This document shows, in pieces, positions 1-13,538 of a stretch of 64,000 bases of DNA (position 1 is the stretch's first letter; every line of letters starts with the position of its first letter). This DNA is from Closterium sp. NIES-65 (Eukaryota; Streptophyta; Zygnematophyceae; Desmidiales; Closteriaceae). The translations under genes and the position numbers were made by a program. Below the pieces are notes generated by a model, which saw only the letters and a program-made list of their open reading frames with translations, did no database searches and was not told the DNA's origin. Location: positions 1 through 64,000 of the forward strand of contig CANXME010000900.1 in NCBI GenBank assembly GCA_948144175.1. The letters are read 5' to 3'.

Positions 1-3000
1 AAGGGCAAGCGTGTGCAAAATTGCAAGAACAAGGGCCTAGCGTGTGCAAAATTGCAAGAACAAGGGCCTAGCGTGTGCAAATTAGCAAGAACAAGGGCCT
101 AGCGTGTGCAAAATTGCAAGAACAAGGGCCTAGCGTGTGCAAATTGCAAGAACAAGGGTCTAGCGTGTGCCAAATAGCAAGAACAAGGGCCTAGCGTGTG
201 CAAATTGCAGAAACAATGGCCTAGCGTGTGCAAAATAGCAAGAACAAGGGCCTAGCGTGTGCAAAATTGCAAGAACAAGGCCTAGCGTGTGCAAAATTGC
301 AAGAACAAGGGCCTAGCGTGTGCAAAATTGCAAGAACAAGGGCCTAGCGTGTGCAAAATTAGCAAGAACAAGGGCCTAGCGTGTGCAAATTGCAAAACAA
401 GGGCCTAGCGTGTGCAAAATTGCAAGAACAAGGGCCTAGCGTGTGCAAAATTGCAAGAAACTGGGCCTAGCGTGTGCAAAATTGCAAGAACAAGGGCCTA
501 GCGTGTGCAAAATAGCAAGAACAAGGGCCTAGCGTGTGCAAAATTGCAAGAACAAGGGTCTAGCGTGTGCAAAATTGCAAGAACAAGGGCCTAGCGTGTG
601 CAAAATTGCAAGAACAGGGCCTAGCGTGTGCAAAATTGCAAGAACAAGGGTCTAGCGTGTGCAAAATTGCATGTGCAAATTGCAAAAACAGGGCCTAGCG
701 TGTGCAAAATGGCAAGAACAAGGGCCTAGCGTGTGCAAAATTGCAAGAACAAGGGCCTAGCGTGTGCAAAATTGCAAGAACAAGGGCCTAGCGTGTGCAA
801 ATTGCAAGAACAAGGGCCTAGCGTGTGCAAAATTGCAAGAACAAGGGTCTAGCGTGTGCAAAAAGCAAAGGAAAGAACAAGGGCCTAGCGTGGCAAATTG
901 CAAGAACAAGGGCCTAGCGTGTGCAAAATTGCAAGAACAAGGGCTAGCGTGTGCAAAATTGCAAGAACAAGGTCTAGCGTGTGCAAAATTGCAAGAACAA
1001 GGGCCTAGCGTGTGCAAAATTGCAAGAACAAGGGCCTAGCGTGTGCAAAATTGCAAGAACAAGAGCCTAGCGTGTGCAAAATTGCAAGAACAAGGGCCTA
1101 GCGTGTGCCAAATTGCAAGAACAAGGGCCTAGCGTGTGCAAAATTGCAAGAACAAGGGCCTAGCGTGTGCAAATTTGCAAGAACAAGGGCTAGCGTGTGC
1201 AAAATGCAAGAACAAGGGCCTAGCGTGTGCAAAATTGCAAGAACAAGGGCCTAGCGTGTGCAAAATGCAAGAACAAGGCTAGCGTGTGCAAAATTGCAAG
1301 AACAAGGGCCTAGCGTGTGCAAAATTGCAAGAACAAGGGCCTAGCGTGTGCAAATTGCAAGAACAAAGGCCTAGCGTGTGCAAAATTGCAAGAACAAGGG
1401 CCTAGCGTGTGCAAAATTGCAAGAACAAGGGCCTAGCGTGTGCAAAATTGCAAGAACAAGGGCCTAGCGTGTGCAAAATTGCAAGAACAAGGGCCTAGCG
1501 TGTGCAAAATTGCAAGAACAAGGGCCTAGCGTGTGCAAAATTGCAAGAACAAGGGCCTAGCGTGTGCAAAATTGCAAGAACAAGGCCTAGCGTGTGCAAA
1601 ATTGCAAGAACAAGGGCCTAGCTGTGCAAAATTGCAAGAACAAGGGCCTAGCGTGTGCAAAATTGCAAGAACAAGCCTAGCGTGTGCAAATTGCAAGAAC
1701 AAGGGCCTAGCGTGTGCAAAATTGCAAGAACAAGGGCCTAGCGTGTGCAAAATTGCAAGAACAAGGGCCTAGCGTGTGCAAAATTGCAAGAACAAGGCCT
1801 AGCGTGTGCAAAATTGCAAGAACAAGGGCCTAGCGTGTGCAAAATTGCAAGAACAAGGGCCTAGCGTGTGCAAAATTGCAAGAACAAGGGCCTAGCGTGT
1901 GCAAAATTGCAAGAACAAGGCCTAGCGTGTGCAAAATTGCAAGAACAAGGGCCTAGCGTGTGCAAAATTGCAAGAACAAGGGCCTAGCGTGTGCAAAATT
2001 GCAAGAACAAGGGCCTAGCGTGTGCAAAATTGCAAGAACAAGGGCCTAGCTGTGCAAAATTGCAAGAACAAGGGCCTAGCGTGTGCAAAATTGCAAGAAC
2101 AAGGGCCTAGCGTGTGCAAAATTGCAAGAACAAGGGCCTAGCGTGTGCAAAATTGCAAGAACAAGGGCCTAGCGTGTGCAAAATTGCAAGAACAAGGGCC
2201 TAGCGTGTGCAAAATTGCAAGAACAAGGGCCTAGCGTGTGCAAAATTGCAAGAACAAGGGCCTAGCGTGTGCAAAATTGCAAGAACAAGGGCCTAGCGTG
2301 TGCAAAATTGCAAGAACAAGGCCTAGCGTGTGCAAAATTGCAAGAACAAGGGCCTAGCGTGTGCAAAATGCAAGAACAAGGGCCTAGCGTGTGCAAAATT
2401 GCAAGAACAAGGGCCTAGCGTGTGCAAAATTGCAAGAACAAGGGCCTAGCGTGTGCAAAATTGCAAGAACAAGGTCCTAGCGTGTGCAAAATTGCAAGAA
2501 CAAGGGCCTAGCGTGTGCAAAATTGCAAGAACAAGGGCCTAGCGTGTGCAAAATTGCAAGAACAAGGCCTAGCGTGTGCAAAATTGCAAGAACAAGGGCC
2601 TAGCGTGTGCAAAATTGCAAGAACAAGGCCTAGCGTGTGCAAAATTGCAAGAACAAGGGCCTAGCGTGTGCAAAATTGCAAGAACAAGGGCCTAGCGTGT
2701 GCAAAATTGCAAGAACAAGGGCCTAGCGTGTGCAAAATTGCAAGAACAAGGGCCTAGCGTGTGCAAATTGCAAGAACAAGGGCCTAGCATGTGCAAAATT
2801 GCAAGAACAAGGGCCTAGCGTGTGCAAAATGCAAGAACAAGGGCCTAGCGTGTGCAAAATTGCAAGAACAAGGGCCTAGCGTGTGCAAATTTGCAAGAAC
2901 AAGGGCCTAGCGTGTGCAAAATTGCAAGAACAAGGCCTAGCGTGTGCAAAATTGCAAGAACAAGGGCCTAGCGTGTGCAAAATTGCAAGAACAAGGGCCT

Positions 3001-6000
3001 AGCGTGTGCAAATTGCAAGAACAAGGGCCTAGCGTGTGCAAAATTGCAAGAACAAGGGCCTAGCGTGCAAAATTGCAAGAACAAGGCCTAGCGTGTGCAA
3101 AATTGCAAGAACAAGGGCCTAGCGTGTGCAAAATTGCAAGAACAAGGGCCTAGCGTGTGCAAAATTGCAAGAACAAGGGCCTAGCGTGTGCAAAATTGCA
3201 AGAACAAGGGCCTAGCATGTGCAAAATTGCAAGAACAAGGGCCTAGCGTGTGCAAAATTGCAAGAACAAGGGCCTAGCGTGTGCAAAATTGCAAGAACAA
3301 GGGCCTAGCGAGTGCAAATTGCAAGAACAAGGGCCTAGCGTGTGCAAAATTGCAAGAACAAGGGCCTAGCGTGTGCAAAATGCAAGAACAAGGGCCTAGC
3401 GTGTGCAAAATTGCAAGAACAAGGGCCTAGCGTGTGCAAAATTGCAAGAACAAGGGCCTAGCGTGTGCAAAATTGCAAGAACAAGGCCTAGCGTGTGCAA
3501 AATTGCAAGAACAAGGGCCTAGCGTGTGCAAAATTGCAAGAACAAGGGCCTAGCGTGTGCAAAATTGCAAGAACAAGGGCCTAGCGTGTGCAAAATTGCA
3601 AGAACAAGGGCCTAGCGTGTGCAAAATTGCAAGAACAAGGGCCTAGCGTGTGCAAAATTGCAAGAACAAGGGCCTAGCGTGTGCAAAATTGCAAGAACAA
3701 GGGCCTAGCGTGTGCAAAATTGCAAGAACAAGGGCCTAGCGTGTGCAAAATTGCAAGAACAAGGGCCTAGCGTGTGCAAAATTGCAAGAACAAGGGCCTA
3801 GCGTGTGCAAAATTGCAAGAACAAGGGCCTAGCGTGTGCAAATTGCAAGAACAAGGGCCTAGCGTGTGCAAAATTGCAAGAACAAGGGCCTAGCGTGTGC
3901 AAAATTGCAAGAACAAGGCCTAGCGTGTGCAAAATTGCAAGAACAAGGGCCTAGCGTGTGCAAAATTGCAAGAACAAGGGCCTAGCGTGTGCAAAATTGC
4001 AAGAACAAGGGCCTAGCGTGTGCAAATTGCAAGAACAAGGGCCTAGCGTGTGCAAAATTGCAAGAACAAGGGCCTAGCGTGTGCAAATTGCAAGAACAAG
4101 GGCCTAGCGTGTGCAAAATTGCAAGAACAAGGGCCTAGCGTGTGCAAAATTGCAAGAACAAGGGCCTAGCGTGTGCAAAATTGCAAGAACAAGGGCCTAG
4201 CGTGTGCAAAATTGCAAGAACAAGGGCCTAGCGTGTGCAAAATTGCAAGAACAAGGGCCTAGCATGTGCAAAATTGCAAGAACAAGGGCCTAGCGTGTGC
4301 AAAATTGCAAGAACAAGGGCCTAGCGTGTGCAAAATTGCAAGAACAAGGGCCTAGCGTGTGCAAAATTGCAAGAACAAGGGCCTAGCGTGTGCAAAATTG
4401 CAAGAACAAGGCCTAGCGTGTGCAAATTGCAAGAACAAGGGCCTAGCGTGTGCAAAATTGCAAGAACAAGGGCCTAGCGTGTGCAAAATTGCAAGAACAA
4501 GGGCCTAGCGTGTGCAAAATTGCAAGAACAAGGGCCTAGCGTGTGCAAAATTGCAAGAACAAGGGCCTAGCGTGTGCAAAATTGCAAGAACAAAGGCCTA
4601 GCGTGTGCAAAATTGCAAGAACAAGGGCCTAGCGTGTGCAAAATTGCAAGAACAAGGGCCTAGCGTGTGCAAAATTGCAAGAACAAGGGCCTAGCGTGTG
4701 CAAAATTGCAAAAACAAGGGCCTAGTGTGTGCAAAATTGCAAGAACAAGGGCCTAGCGTGTGCAAAATCGCAAGAACAAGGGCCTAGCGTGTGCAAAATT
4801 GCAAGAACAAGGGCCTAGCGTGTGCAAAATTGCAAGAACAAGGCCTAGCTGTGCAAAATTGCAAGAACAAGGGCCTAGCGTGTGCAAAATTGCAAGAACA
4901 AGGGCCTAGCGTGTGCAAATTGCAAGAACAAAGGCCTAGCGTGTGCAAAATTGCAAGAACAAGGGCCTAGCGTGTGCAAAATTGCAAGAACAAGGGCCTA
5001 GCGTGTGCAAAATTGCAAGAACAAGGGCCTAGCGTGTGCAAAATTGCAAGAACAAGGCCTAGCGTGTGCAAAATTGCAAGAACAAAGGCCTAGCGTGTGC
5101 AAAATTGCAAGAACAAGGGCCTAGCGTGTGCAAAATTGCAAGAACAAGGGCTAGCGTGTGCAAAATTGCAAGAACAAGGGCCTAGCGTGTGCAAAATTGC
5201 AAGAACAAGGGCCTAGCGTGTGCAAAATTGCAAGAACAAGGGCCTAGCGTGTGCAAATGCAAGAACAAGGGCCTAGCGTGTGCAAAATTGCAAGAACAAG
5301 GGCCTAGCGTGTGCAAAATTGCAAGAACAAAGGCCTAGCGTGTGCAAAATTGCAAGAACAAGGGCCTAGCGTGTGCAAAATTGCAAGAACAAGGGCCTAG
5401 CGTGTGCAAAATTGCAAGAACAAGGGCCTAGCGTGTGCAAAATTGCAAGAACAAGGGCCTAGCGTGTGCAAAATTGCAAGAACAAGGGCCTAGCGTGTGC
5501 AAAATTGCAAGAACAAGGGCCTAGCGTGTGCAAAATTGCAAGAACAAGGGCCTAGCGTGTGCAAAATTGCAAGAACAAGGGCCTAGCGTGTGCAAAATTG
5601 CAAGAACAAGGGCCTAGCGTGTGCAAAATTGCAAGAACAAGGGTAGCGTGTGCAAAATTGCAAGAACAAGGGCCTAGCGTGTGCAAAATTGCAAGAACAA
5701 GGGCCTAGCGTGTGCAAAATTGCAAGAACAAGGCCTAGCGTGTGCAAATTGCAAGAACAAAAGGGCCTAGCGTGTGCAAAATTGCAAGAACAAGGGCCTA
5801 GCGTGTGCAAAATTGCAAGAACAAGGGCCTAGCGTGTGCAAAATTGCAAGAACAAGGGCCTAGCGTGTGCAAAATTGCAAGAACAAGGCCTAGCGTGTGC
5901 AAAATTGCAAGAACAAGGCCTAGCGTGTGCAAATTTGCAAGAACAAGGGCCTAGCGTGTGCAAAATGCAAGAACAAGGGCCTAGCGTGTGCAAAATTGCA

Positions 6001-8600
6001 AGAACAAGGGCCTAGCGTGTGCAAAATTGCAAGAACAAGGGCCTAGCGTGTGCAAAATTGCAAAAACAAGGGCCTAGCGTGTGCAAAATCGCAAGAACAA
6101 GGGCCTAGCGTGTGCAAAATTGCAAGAACAAGGGCCTAGCGTGTGCAAAATTGCAAGAACAAGGGCCTAGCGTGTGCAAAATTGCAAGAACAAGGGCCTA
6201 GCGTGTGCAAAATTGCAAGAACAAGGGCCTAGCGGTGCAAAATTGCAAGAACAAGGGCCTAGCGTGTGCAAAATTGCAAGAACAAGGGCCTAGCGAGTGC
6301 AAAATTGCAAGAACAAGGCCTAGCGTGTGCAAAATTGCAAGAACAAGGCCTAGCGTGTGCAAAATTGCAAGAACAAGGGCTAGCGTGTGCAAAATTGCAA
6401 GAACAAGGCCTAGCGTGTGCAAAATTGCAAGAACAAGGGCCTAGCGTGTGCAAAATGCAAGAACAAGGGCCTAGCGTGTGCAAAATTGCAAGAACAAGGG
6501 CCTAGCGTGTGCAAAATTGCAAGAACAAGGGCCTAGCGTGTGCAAAATTGCAAGAACAAGGGCCTAGCATGTGCAAAATTGCAAGAACAAGGGCCTAGCG
6601 AGTGCAAAATTGCAAGAACAAGGGCCTAGCGCGTGCAAAATTGCAAGAACAAGGGCCTAGCGTGTGCAAAATTGCAAGAACAAGGCCTAGCGTGTGCAAA
6701 ATCGCAAGAACAAGGCCTAGCGTGTGCAAAATTGCAAGAACAAGGGCCTAGCGTGTGCAAAATCGCAAGAACAAGGGCCTAGCGTGTGCAAAATTGCAAG
6801 AACAAGGGCCTAGCGTGTGCAAAATTGCAAGAACAAGGGCCTAGCGTGTGCAAAATTGCAAGAACAAGGGCCTAGCGTGTGCAAAATTGCAAGAACAAGG
6901 GCCTAGCGTGTGCAAAATTGCAAGAACAAGGGCCTAGCGTGTGCAAATTGCAAGAACAAGGGCCTAGCGTGTGCAAAATTGCAAGAACAAGGGCCTAGCG
7001 TGTGCAAAATTGCAAGAACAAGGGCCTAGCGTGTGCAAAATTGCAAGAACAAGGCCTAGCGTGTGCAAAATTGCAAGAACAAGGGTGTAGCGTGTGCAAA
7101 ATGCAAGAACAAGGGCCTAGCGTGTGCAAAATTGCAAGAACAAGGGCCTAGCGTGTGCAAATTGCAAGAACAAGGGCCTAGCGTGTGCAAAATTGCAAGA
7201 ACAAGGGCCTAGCGTGTGCAAAATTGCAAGAACAAGGGCCTAGCGTGTGCAAAATTGCAAGAACAAGGCCTAGCGTGTGCAAAATTGCAAGAACAAGGGC
7301 CTAGCGTGTGCAAAATTGCAAGAACAAGGGCCTAGCGTGTGCAAAATTGCAAGAACAAGAGCCTAGCGTGTGCAAAATTGCAAGAACAAGGGCCTAGCGT
7401 GTGCAAAACTGCAAGAACAAGGGCCTAGCGTGTGCAAAATTGCAAGAACAAGGGCCTAGCGTGTGCAAATTTGCAAGAACAAGGGCCTAGCGAGTGCAAA
7501 ATTGCAAGAACAAGGGCGTAGTGTGTACAAAATTCGCAAGAACAAGGGCCTAGCGTGTGCAAAATTGCAAGAACAAGGCCTAGCGTGTGCAAAATTGCAA
7601 GAACAAGGGCCTAGCGTGTGCAAAATTGCAAGAACAAGGGCCTAGCGTGTGCAAAATTGCAAGAACAAGGGCCTAGCGTGTGCAAAATTGCAAGAACAAG
7701 GGCCTAGCGTGTGCAAAATCGCAAGAACAAGGGCCTAGCGTGTGCAAAATTGCAAGAACAAGGGCCTAGCATGTGCAAAATTGCAAGAACAAGGGCTAGC
7801 GTGTGCAAAATTGCAAGAACAAGGGCCTAGCGTGTGCAAAATTGCAAGAACAAGGGCCTAGCGTGTGCAAAATTGCAAGAACAAGGGCCTAGCGTGTGCA
7901 AAATTGCAAGAACAAGGGCCTAGCATGTGCAAAATTGCAAGAACAAGGTCCTAGTGTGTGCAAAATTGCAAGAACAAGGGCCTAGCGTGTGCAAAATTGC
8001 AAGAACAAGGGCCTAGCGTGTGCAAAATCGCAAGAACAAGGGCCTAGCGAGTGCAAAATTGCAAGAACAACGGCCTAGCATGTGCAAAATTGCAAAGAAC
8101 AAGGGCCTAGCGCGTGCAAAATTGCAAGAGCAAGGGCCTAGCGTGTGCAAAATTGCAAGAACAAGGGCCTAGCGTGTGCAAAATTGCAAGAGCAAGGGCC
8201 TAGCGTGTGCAAATTTGCAAGAACAAGGGCCTAGCGTGTGCAAAGTTGCAAGAACAAGGGCCTAGTGTGTGCAAAATTGCAAGAACAAGGGCCTAGCGTG
8301 TGCAAAAATTGCAAGAACAAGGGCCTAACCGAGTGCAAAATTGCAAGAACAAGTGCCTAGCGAGTGGAAAATTGCAAGAACAAGGGCGTAGCGTGTACAA
8401 AATCGCAAGAACAAGGGCCTAGCGTGTGCAAAATTGCAAGAACAAGGGCCTAGCGTGTGCAAAATTGCAAGAACAAGGGCCTAGCGTGTGCAAAATTGCA
8501 AGAACAAGGACCTAGCGTGTGCCAAATTGCAAGAACAAGAGCCTAGCGTGTGCAAAATTGCAAGCACAAGGGCCTAGCGAGTGCAAAATTGCAAAGAACA
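1..8600 (+). repeat. Satellite A, homogeneous but indel-rich segment
   Basis: From the window start to about 8.6 kb most monomers match the consensus except for one-base losses at the short runs GGG (AAGGCCTAG for AAGGGCCTAG) and AAAA/TT (GCAAATTGC, GCAAAATGC). Substitution-type subfamilies are rare between about 0.75 and 7.4 kb. The first 0.7 kb also carries AATAGC and GGTCTAG variants. After about 8.6 kb indels almost vanish and substitution-defined subfamilies dominate. I read this as a consensus-quality change in the assembly; a young, homogenised part of the array is the alternative. The two are not exclusive, because low-variant arrays are hard to polish. Confidence 0.75.
659..672 (+). 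repeat. Truncated 14-bp A monomer
   Basis: The monomer starting GTGCAAAATTGCAT runs straight into the next GTGCAAATTGC, so 17 of the usual 31 bases are missing. It is the same truncation as at 12581, 13525 and 14252, although this copy lies about 12 kb away from them. Confidence 0.8.
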
Positions 8601-9560
8601 AGTACCTAGCGTGTGCAAAATTGCAAGAACAAGGGTGTAGCGTGTACAAAATCGCAAGAACAAGGGCCTAGCGTATGCAAAATCGCAAGAACAAGGGCCT
8701 AGCGTGTGCAAAATTGCAAGAACAAGGGCGTAGCGTGTACAAAATCGCAAGAACAAAGGCCTAGCGTGTGCAAAATTGCAAGAACAAGTGCCTAGCGTGT
8801 GCAAAATTGCAAGAACAACGGCCTAGCATGTGCAAAATTGCAAGAACAAGGGCCTAGCGTGTGCAAAATTGCAAGAACAAGGGCCTAGCGTGTGCAAAAT
8901 TGCAAGAACAAGTGCCTAGCGAGTGCAAAATTGCAAGAACAAGGGTGTAGCGTGTACAAAATCGCAAGAACAAGGGCCTAGCGTGTGCAAAATCGCAAGA
9001 ACAAGGGCCTAGCGTGTGCAAAATTGCAAGAACAAGGGCGTAGCGTGTACAAAATCGCAAGAACAAGGGCCTAGCGTGTGCAAAATTGCAAGAACAAGAG
9101 CCTAGCGTGTGCAAAATTGCAAGAACAAGGGCGTAGCGTGTACAAAATCGCAAGAACAAGGGCCTAGCGTGTGCAAAATTGCAAGAACAAGGGCCTAGCG
9201 TGTGCAAAACTGCAAGAACAAGGGCCTAACATGTGCAAAATTGCAAGAACAAGGTCCTAGCGTGTGTAAAATTGCAAGAACAAGGGCGTAGCGTGTACAA
9301 AATCGCAAGAACAAGGGCCTAGCGTGTGCAAAATTGCAAGAACAAGGGCCTAGCGAGTGCAAAATTGCAAGAACAACGGCCTAGCATGTGCAAAATTGCA
9401 AGAACAAGGGCCTGGCGTGTGCAAATTTGCAAGAGCAAGGGCCTAGCGTGTGCAAAATTGCAAGAACAAGGGCCTAGCGTGTGCGAAATTGCAAGAGCAA
9501 GGGCCTAGCGTGTGCAAATTTGCAAGAACAAGGGCCTAGCGGGTGCAAAATTGCAAGAAC
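8560..9560 (+). repeat. Satellite A, HOR block shared with 20.7-21.8 kb
   Basis: This segment carries an ordered series of variant monomers (AAGCACAAGGG, AAGTACCTAG, GGGTGTAGCGTGTAC, GGGCGTAGCGTGTAC with AAAATCGC, then CCTAACATGTGC followed by GGTCCTAGCGTGTGT). The same series, in the same order, recurs from about 20750 to 21750. The marker TAACATGTGC sits at 9227 here and at 21419 there, 12192 bp apart, which is not a whole number of monomers because indels lie between. A one-base insertion near 8593 (GCAAAGAACA) is absent from the second copy. This is a dispersed intra-array duplication about 1 kb or more long. Confidence 0.85.
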
Positions 9561-10182
9561 AAGGGTCTAGCGTGTGCAAAATAGCAAGAACAAAGGTCTA
9601 GCGTGTGCCAAATAGCAAGAACAAGGGCCTAGCGTGTGCAAAATTGCAAAAACAATGGTCTAGCTTGTGCAAAATAGCAAGAACAAGGGCCTAGCGTGTG
9701 AAAAATTGCAAGAACAAGGGCATAGCGTGTGCAAAATAGCAAGAACAAGTGCCTAGCGTGTGCAAAATTGCAAGAACAAGGGCCTAGCGTGTGCAAAATT
9801 GCAAGAACAAGGGCCTAGCGTGTGCAAAATTTCAAGAACAAGGGCCTAGCCTGTGCAAAATTGCAAGAACAAGGGTCTAGCGTGTGCAAAATTGCAAGAA
9901 CAAGGGCCTAGCGTGTGCAAAATTGCAAGAACAAGGGCATAGCATGTGCAAAATTGCAAGAACAAGGGCCTAGCGTGTGCAAAATTGCAAGAACAAGGGC
10001 CTAGCGTGTGCAAAATTGCAAGAACAAGGGCCTAGCGTGTGCAAAATTGCAAGAACAAGGGCCTAGCGTGTGCAAAATTGCAAGAACAAGGGTCCATCGT
10101 GTGCGAAATAGCAAGAAAAAGGGCCTAGCGTCTGCAAAATTGCAAGAACAAGGGTCTAGCGTGTGCAAAATAGCAAGAACAA

Positions 10183-12230
10183 GGGCCTACTGTGTGCAAA
10201 ATAGCAAAAAAAAGGGCCTATCATGTGCAAAATTGCAAGAACAAGGGCCTAGCGTGTGCAAAATTGCAAGAACAAGGGTCTAGCGTGTCTAAAATTGCAA
10301 GAACAAGGGTCTAGCGTCTGCAAAATAGCAAGAACAAGGGCATATCGTGTGCAAAATTGCAAGAACAAGGGCCTAGCGTGTGCAAAGTTGAAAGAACAAG
10401 GGTCTAGCGTGTGCAAAATAGCAAGAACAAGGGCATAGCGTATGCAAAATTTCAAGAACAAGGGTCTAGCATGTGCAAAATGGCAAGAACAAGGGCCTCG
10501 CGTGTGCAACATTGCAAGAACAAGGGCCTAGCGTGTGCAAAATTGCAAGAACAAAAGTCTAGCATGTGCAAAATAGCAAGAACAAGGGCCTAGCGTGTGC
10601 AAAATTGCAAGAACAAGGGCCTAGCGTGTGCAAAATTGCAAGAACAAGGGCCTAGCGTGTGCAAAATTTCAAGAACAAGGGCCTAGCGTGTGCAAAATTG
10701 CAAGAACAAGGGTCTAGCGTGTGCAAAATTGCAAGAACAAGGGCCTAGCGTGTGCAAAATTGCAAGAACAAGGGCCTAGCGCATGCAAAATTGCAAGAAC
10801 AAGGGCCTAGGGTGTGCAAAATTGCAAGAAGAAGGGCCTAGCATGTGCAAAATTGCAAGAACAAGGGTCTAGCGTGTGCAAAATAGCAAGAACAAGGGCC
10901 TAGCGTGTGCAAAATTGCAAGAACAAGGGTCTAGCGTGTGCAAAATAGCAAGAACAAGGGCCTAGCGTGTGCAAAATTGCAAGAACAAGGGTCGAGCTTG
11001 TGCAAAATAGCAAGAACAAGGGCCTAGCGTGTGTAAAATTGCAAGAACAAGAGCCTAACGCGTGCAAAATTGCAAGAACAAGGGGCTAGCGTGTGCAAAA
11101 TTGCAACAACAAATGCCTAACGTGTGCAAAATTGCAAGAACAAGGGTCTAGCGTGTGCAAAATTGCAAGAACAAGGGCCTAGCGTGTTCAAAATTGCAAG
11201 AACAAGGGTCTAGCGTGTGCAAAATAGCAAGAACAAGGGCCTAGCGTGTGCAAAATTGCAAGAACAAGGGCCTAGCGTGTGCAAAATTGCAAGAACAAGG
11301 GCCTAGCGTGTGCAAAATTGCAAGAACAAGGGCCTAGCGTGTGCAAAATTGCAAGAACAAGGGTCTAGCGTGTGCAAAATAGAAAGAACAAGGGCCTAGC
11401 GTGTGCAAAATTGCAAGAAGAAGGACCTAGAATGTGCAAAATTGCAAGAACAAAGGTCTAGCGTGTGCAAAATAGCAAGAACATGGGCCTAGCGTGTGCA
11501 AAATTGCAAGAACAAGGGTCTAGTTTGTGCAAAATAGCAAGAACAAGGACCTACAGTGTGCAAAATTGCAAACACAATAGTCTAGCTTGTGCAAAATAGC
11601 AAGAACAAGGGCCTAGCGTGTGCAAAATTGCAAGAACAAGGGTCTAGCTTGTGCAAAATAGCAAGAACAAGGGCCTAGCGTGTGTAAAATTGCAAGAACA
11701 AGAGCCTAACGCGTGCAAAATTGCAAGAACAAGGGGCTAGCATGTGCAAAATTGCAACAACAAAGGCCTAACGTGTGCAAAATTGCAAGAACAAGGGTCT
11801 AGCGTGTGCAAAATTGCAAGAACAAGGGCCTAGCGTGTGCAAAATTGCAAGAACAAGGGTCTAGCGTGTGCAAAATAGCAAGAACAAGAGCCTAGCGTGT
11901 GCAAAATTGCAAGAACAAGGGCCTAGCGTGTGCAAAATTGCAAGAACAAGGGCCTATCGTGTGCAAAATTGCAAGAACAAGGGCCTACTGTGTGCAAAAT
12001 AGCAAAAACAAGGGCCTATCATGTGCAAAATTGCAAGAACAAGGGCCTAGCGTGTGCAAAATTGCAAGAACAAGGGTCTAGCGTGTGCAAAATTGCAAGA
12101 ACAAGGGTCTAGCGTCTGCAAAATAGCAAGAACAAGGGCATATCGTGTGCAAAATTGCAAGAACAAGGGTCTAGCATGTGCAAAATGGCAAGAACAAGGG
12201 CCTCGCGTGTGCAACATTGCAAGAACAAGG
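10183..12230 (+). repeat. Internal duplication in A with a 3-monomer deletion
   Basis: The series GGGCCTACTGTGTGC, CCTATCATGTGC, TAGCGTCTGC, GGGCATATCG, ATGTGCAAAATGGC and CCTCGCGTGTGCAACATTGC occurs at about 10183-10520 and again at 11981-12225. The offset is 1798 bp (58 x 31) at the start of the block and 1705 bp (55 x 31) at its end. The second copy therefore lacks three whole monomers (93 bp) that are present at about 10370-10460. This is direct evidence of monomer-register deletion after duplication. Confidence 0.85.
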
Positions 12231-12580
12231 GCCTAGCGTGTGCAAAATTGCAAGAACAAAAGTCTAGCATGTGCAAAATAGCAAGAACAAGGGCCTAGCG
12301 TGTGCAAAATTGCAAGAACAAGGGCCTAGCGTGTGCAAAATTGCAAGAACAAGGGCCTAGCGTGTGCAAAATTGCAAGAACAAAGGCCTAGCGTGTGCAA
12401 ATTTGCAAGAACAAGGGTCTAGCATTTGCAAAATAGCAAGAACAAGGGCCTACCGTGTGCAAAATTGCAAGAACAAGGGCCTAGCGTGTGCAAAATAGCA
12501 AGAACAAGGGCCTACCGTGTGCAAAATTGCAAGAACAAGGGCCTAGCGTGTGCAAAATTGCAAGAACAAGGTTCTAGTGT

Positions 12581-12594
12581 GTGCGAAATTGCAT
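12581..12594 (+). repeat. Truncated 14-bp A monomer, copy 2
   Basis: The sequence reads GTGCGAAATTGCAT and then restarts with GTGCAAAATTGC. The missing 17 bases can be explained by deletion between two GC dinucleotides (TTGC and AGC) in a monomer carrying the AGCATGTGC variant. The preceding monomer has the unusual TCTAGTGTGTGC, as do copies 3 and 4, which shows common descent. Confidence 0.85.
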
Positions 12595-13524
12595 GTGCAA
12601 AATTGCAAGAACAAGGGCCTAGCGTGTGCAAAATTGCAAGAACAAGGGCCTAGCGTGTGCAAAATTGCGAGAACAAGAGCATAGCGTGTGCAAATTAGCA
12701 AGAACAAGGGTCTAGCGTGTGCAAAATTGCAAGAACAAGGGTCTAGCGTGTCCAAAATAGCAAGAAAACGGGCCTAGCGTGTGCAAAATTGCAAGAACAA
12801 GGGTCTAGCGTGTGCAAAATAGCAACAACAAGGGCCTAGCACGTGCAAAATTGCAAGAACAAGGGTCTAGCGTGTGCAAAATAGCAAGAACAAGGGCCTA
12901 GCGTGTGCAAAGTTGAAAAAACAATGGCCTAGCTTGTGCAAAATGGCAAGAACAAGGGCCTAGCGTGTGCAAAATTGCAAGAACAAGGGCATAGCGTGTG
13001 CAAAATAGCAAGAACAAGGGCCTAGCGTGTGCAAAATTGCAAGAACAAGGGCCTAGCGCGTGCAAAATTGCAAGAACAAGGGCCTAGGGTGTGCAAAATT
13101 GCAAGAAGAAGGGCCTAGCATGTGCAAAATTGCAAGAACAAGGGCCTAGCGTGTGCAAAATTGCAAGAACAAGGGCCTAGCGTGTGCAAAATTGCAAGAA
13201 CAAGGGTCTAGCTTGTGAAAAATAGCAAGAACAAGGGCCTACCGTGTGCAAAATTGCAAGAACAAGGGCCTAGCGTGTGCAAAATTGCAAGAACAAGGGT
13301 CTAGCGTGTGCAAAACAGCAAGAACAAGGGCCTAGCGTGTGCAAAATTGCAAAAACAATGGTCTAGCTTGTGCAAACTAGCAAGAACAAGGGCCTAGCGT
13401 GTGCAAAATTGCAAGAACAAGGGTCTAGCGTGTGCAAAATAACAAGCACAAGGGCCTACCGTGTGCAAAATTGCAAGAACAAGGGTCTAGCGTGTGCAAA
13501 ATTGCAAGAACAAGGGTCTAGTGT

Positions 13525-13538
13525 GTGCAAAATTGCAT
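13525..13538 (+). repeat. Truncated 14-bp A monomer, copy 3
   Basis: Same truncation as at 12581 and preceded by the same TCTAGTGTGTGC variant. It lies 944 bp downstream of copy 2, which equals 30 full monomers plus one 14-bp unit. Confidence 0.85.

Noticed and set aside
764..1039. 91-codon frame on + overlapping an 86-codon frame on -
   Set aside because: Both strands are open at once because one-base losses shift the register past the TAG in CCTAG. This is the indel-rich segment.
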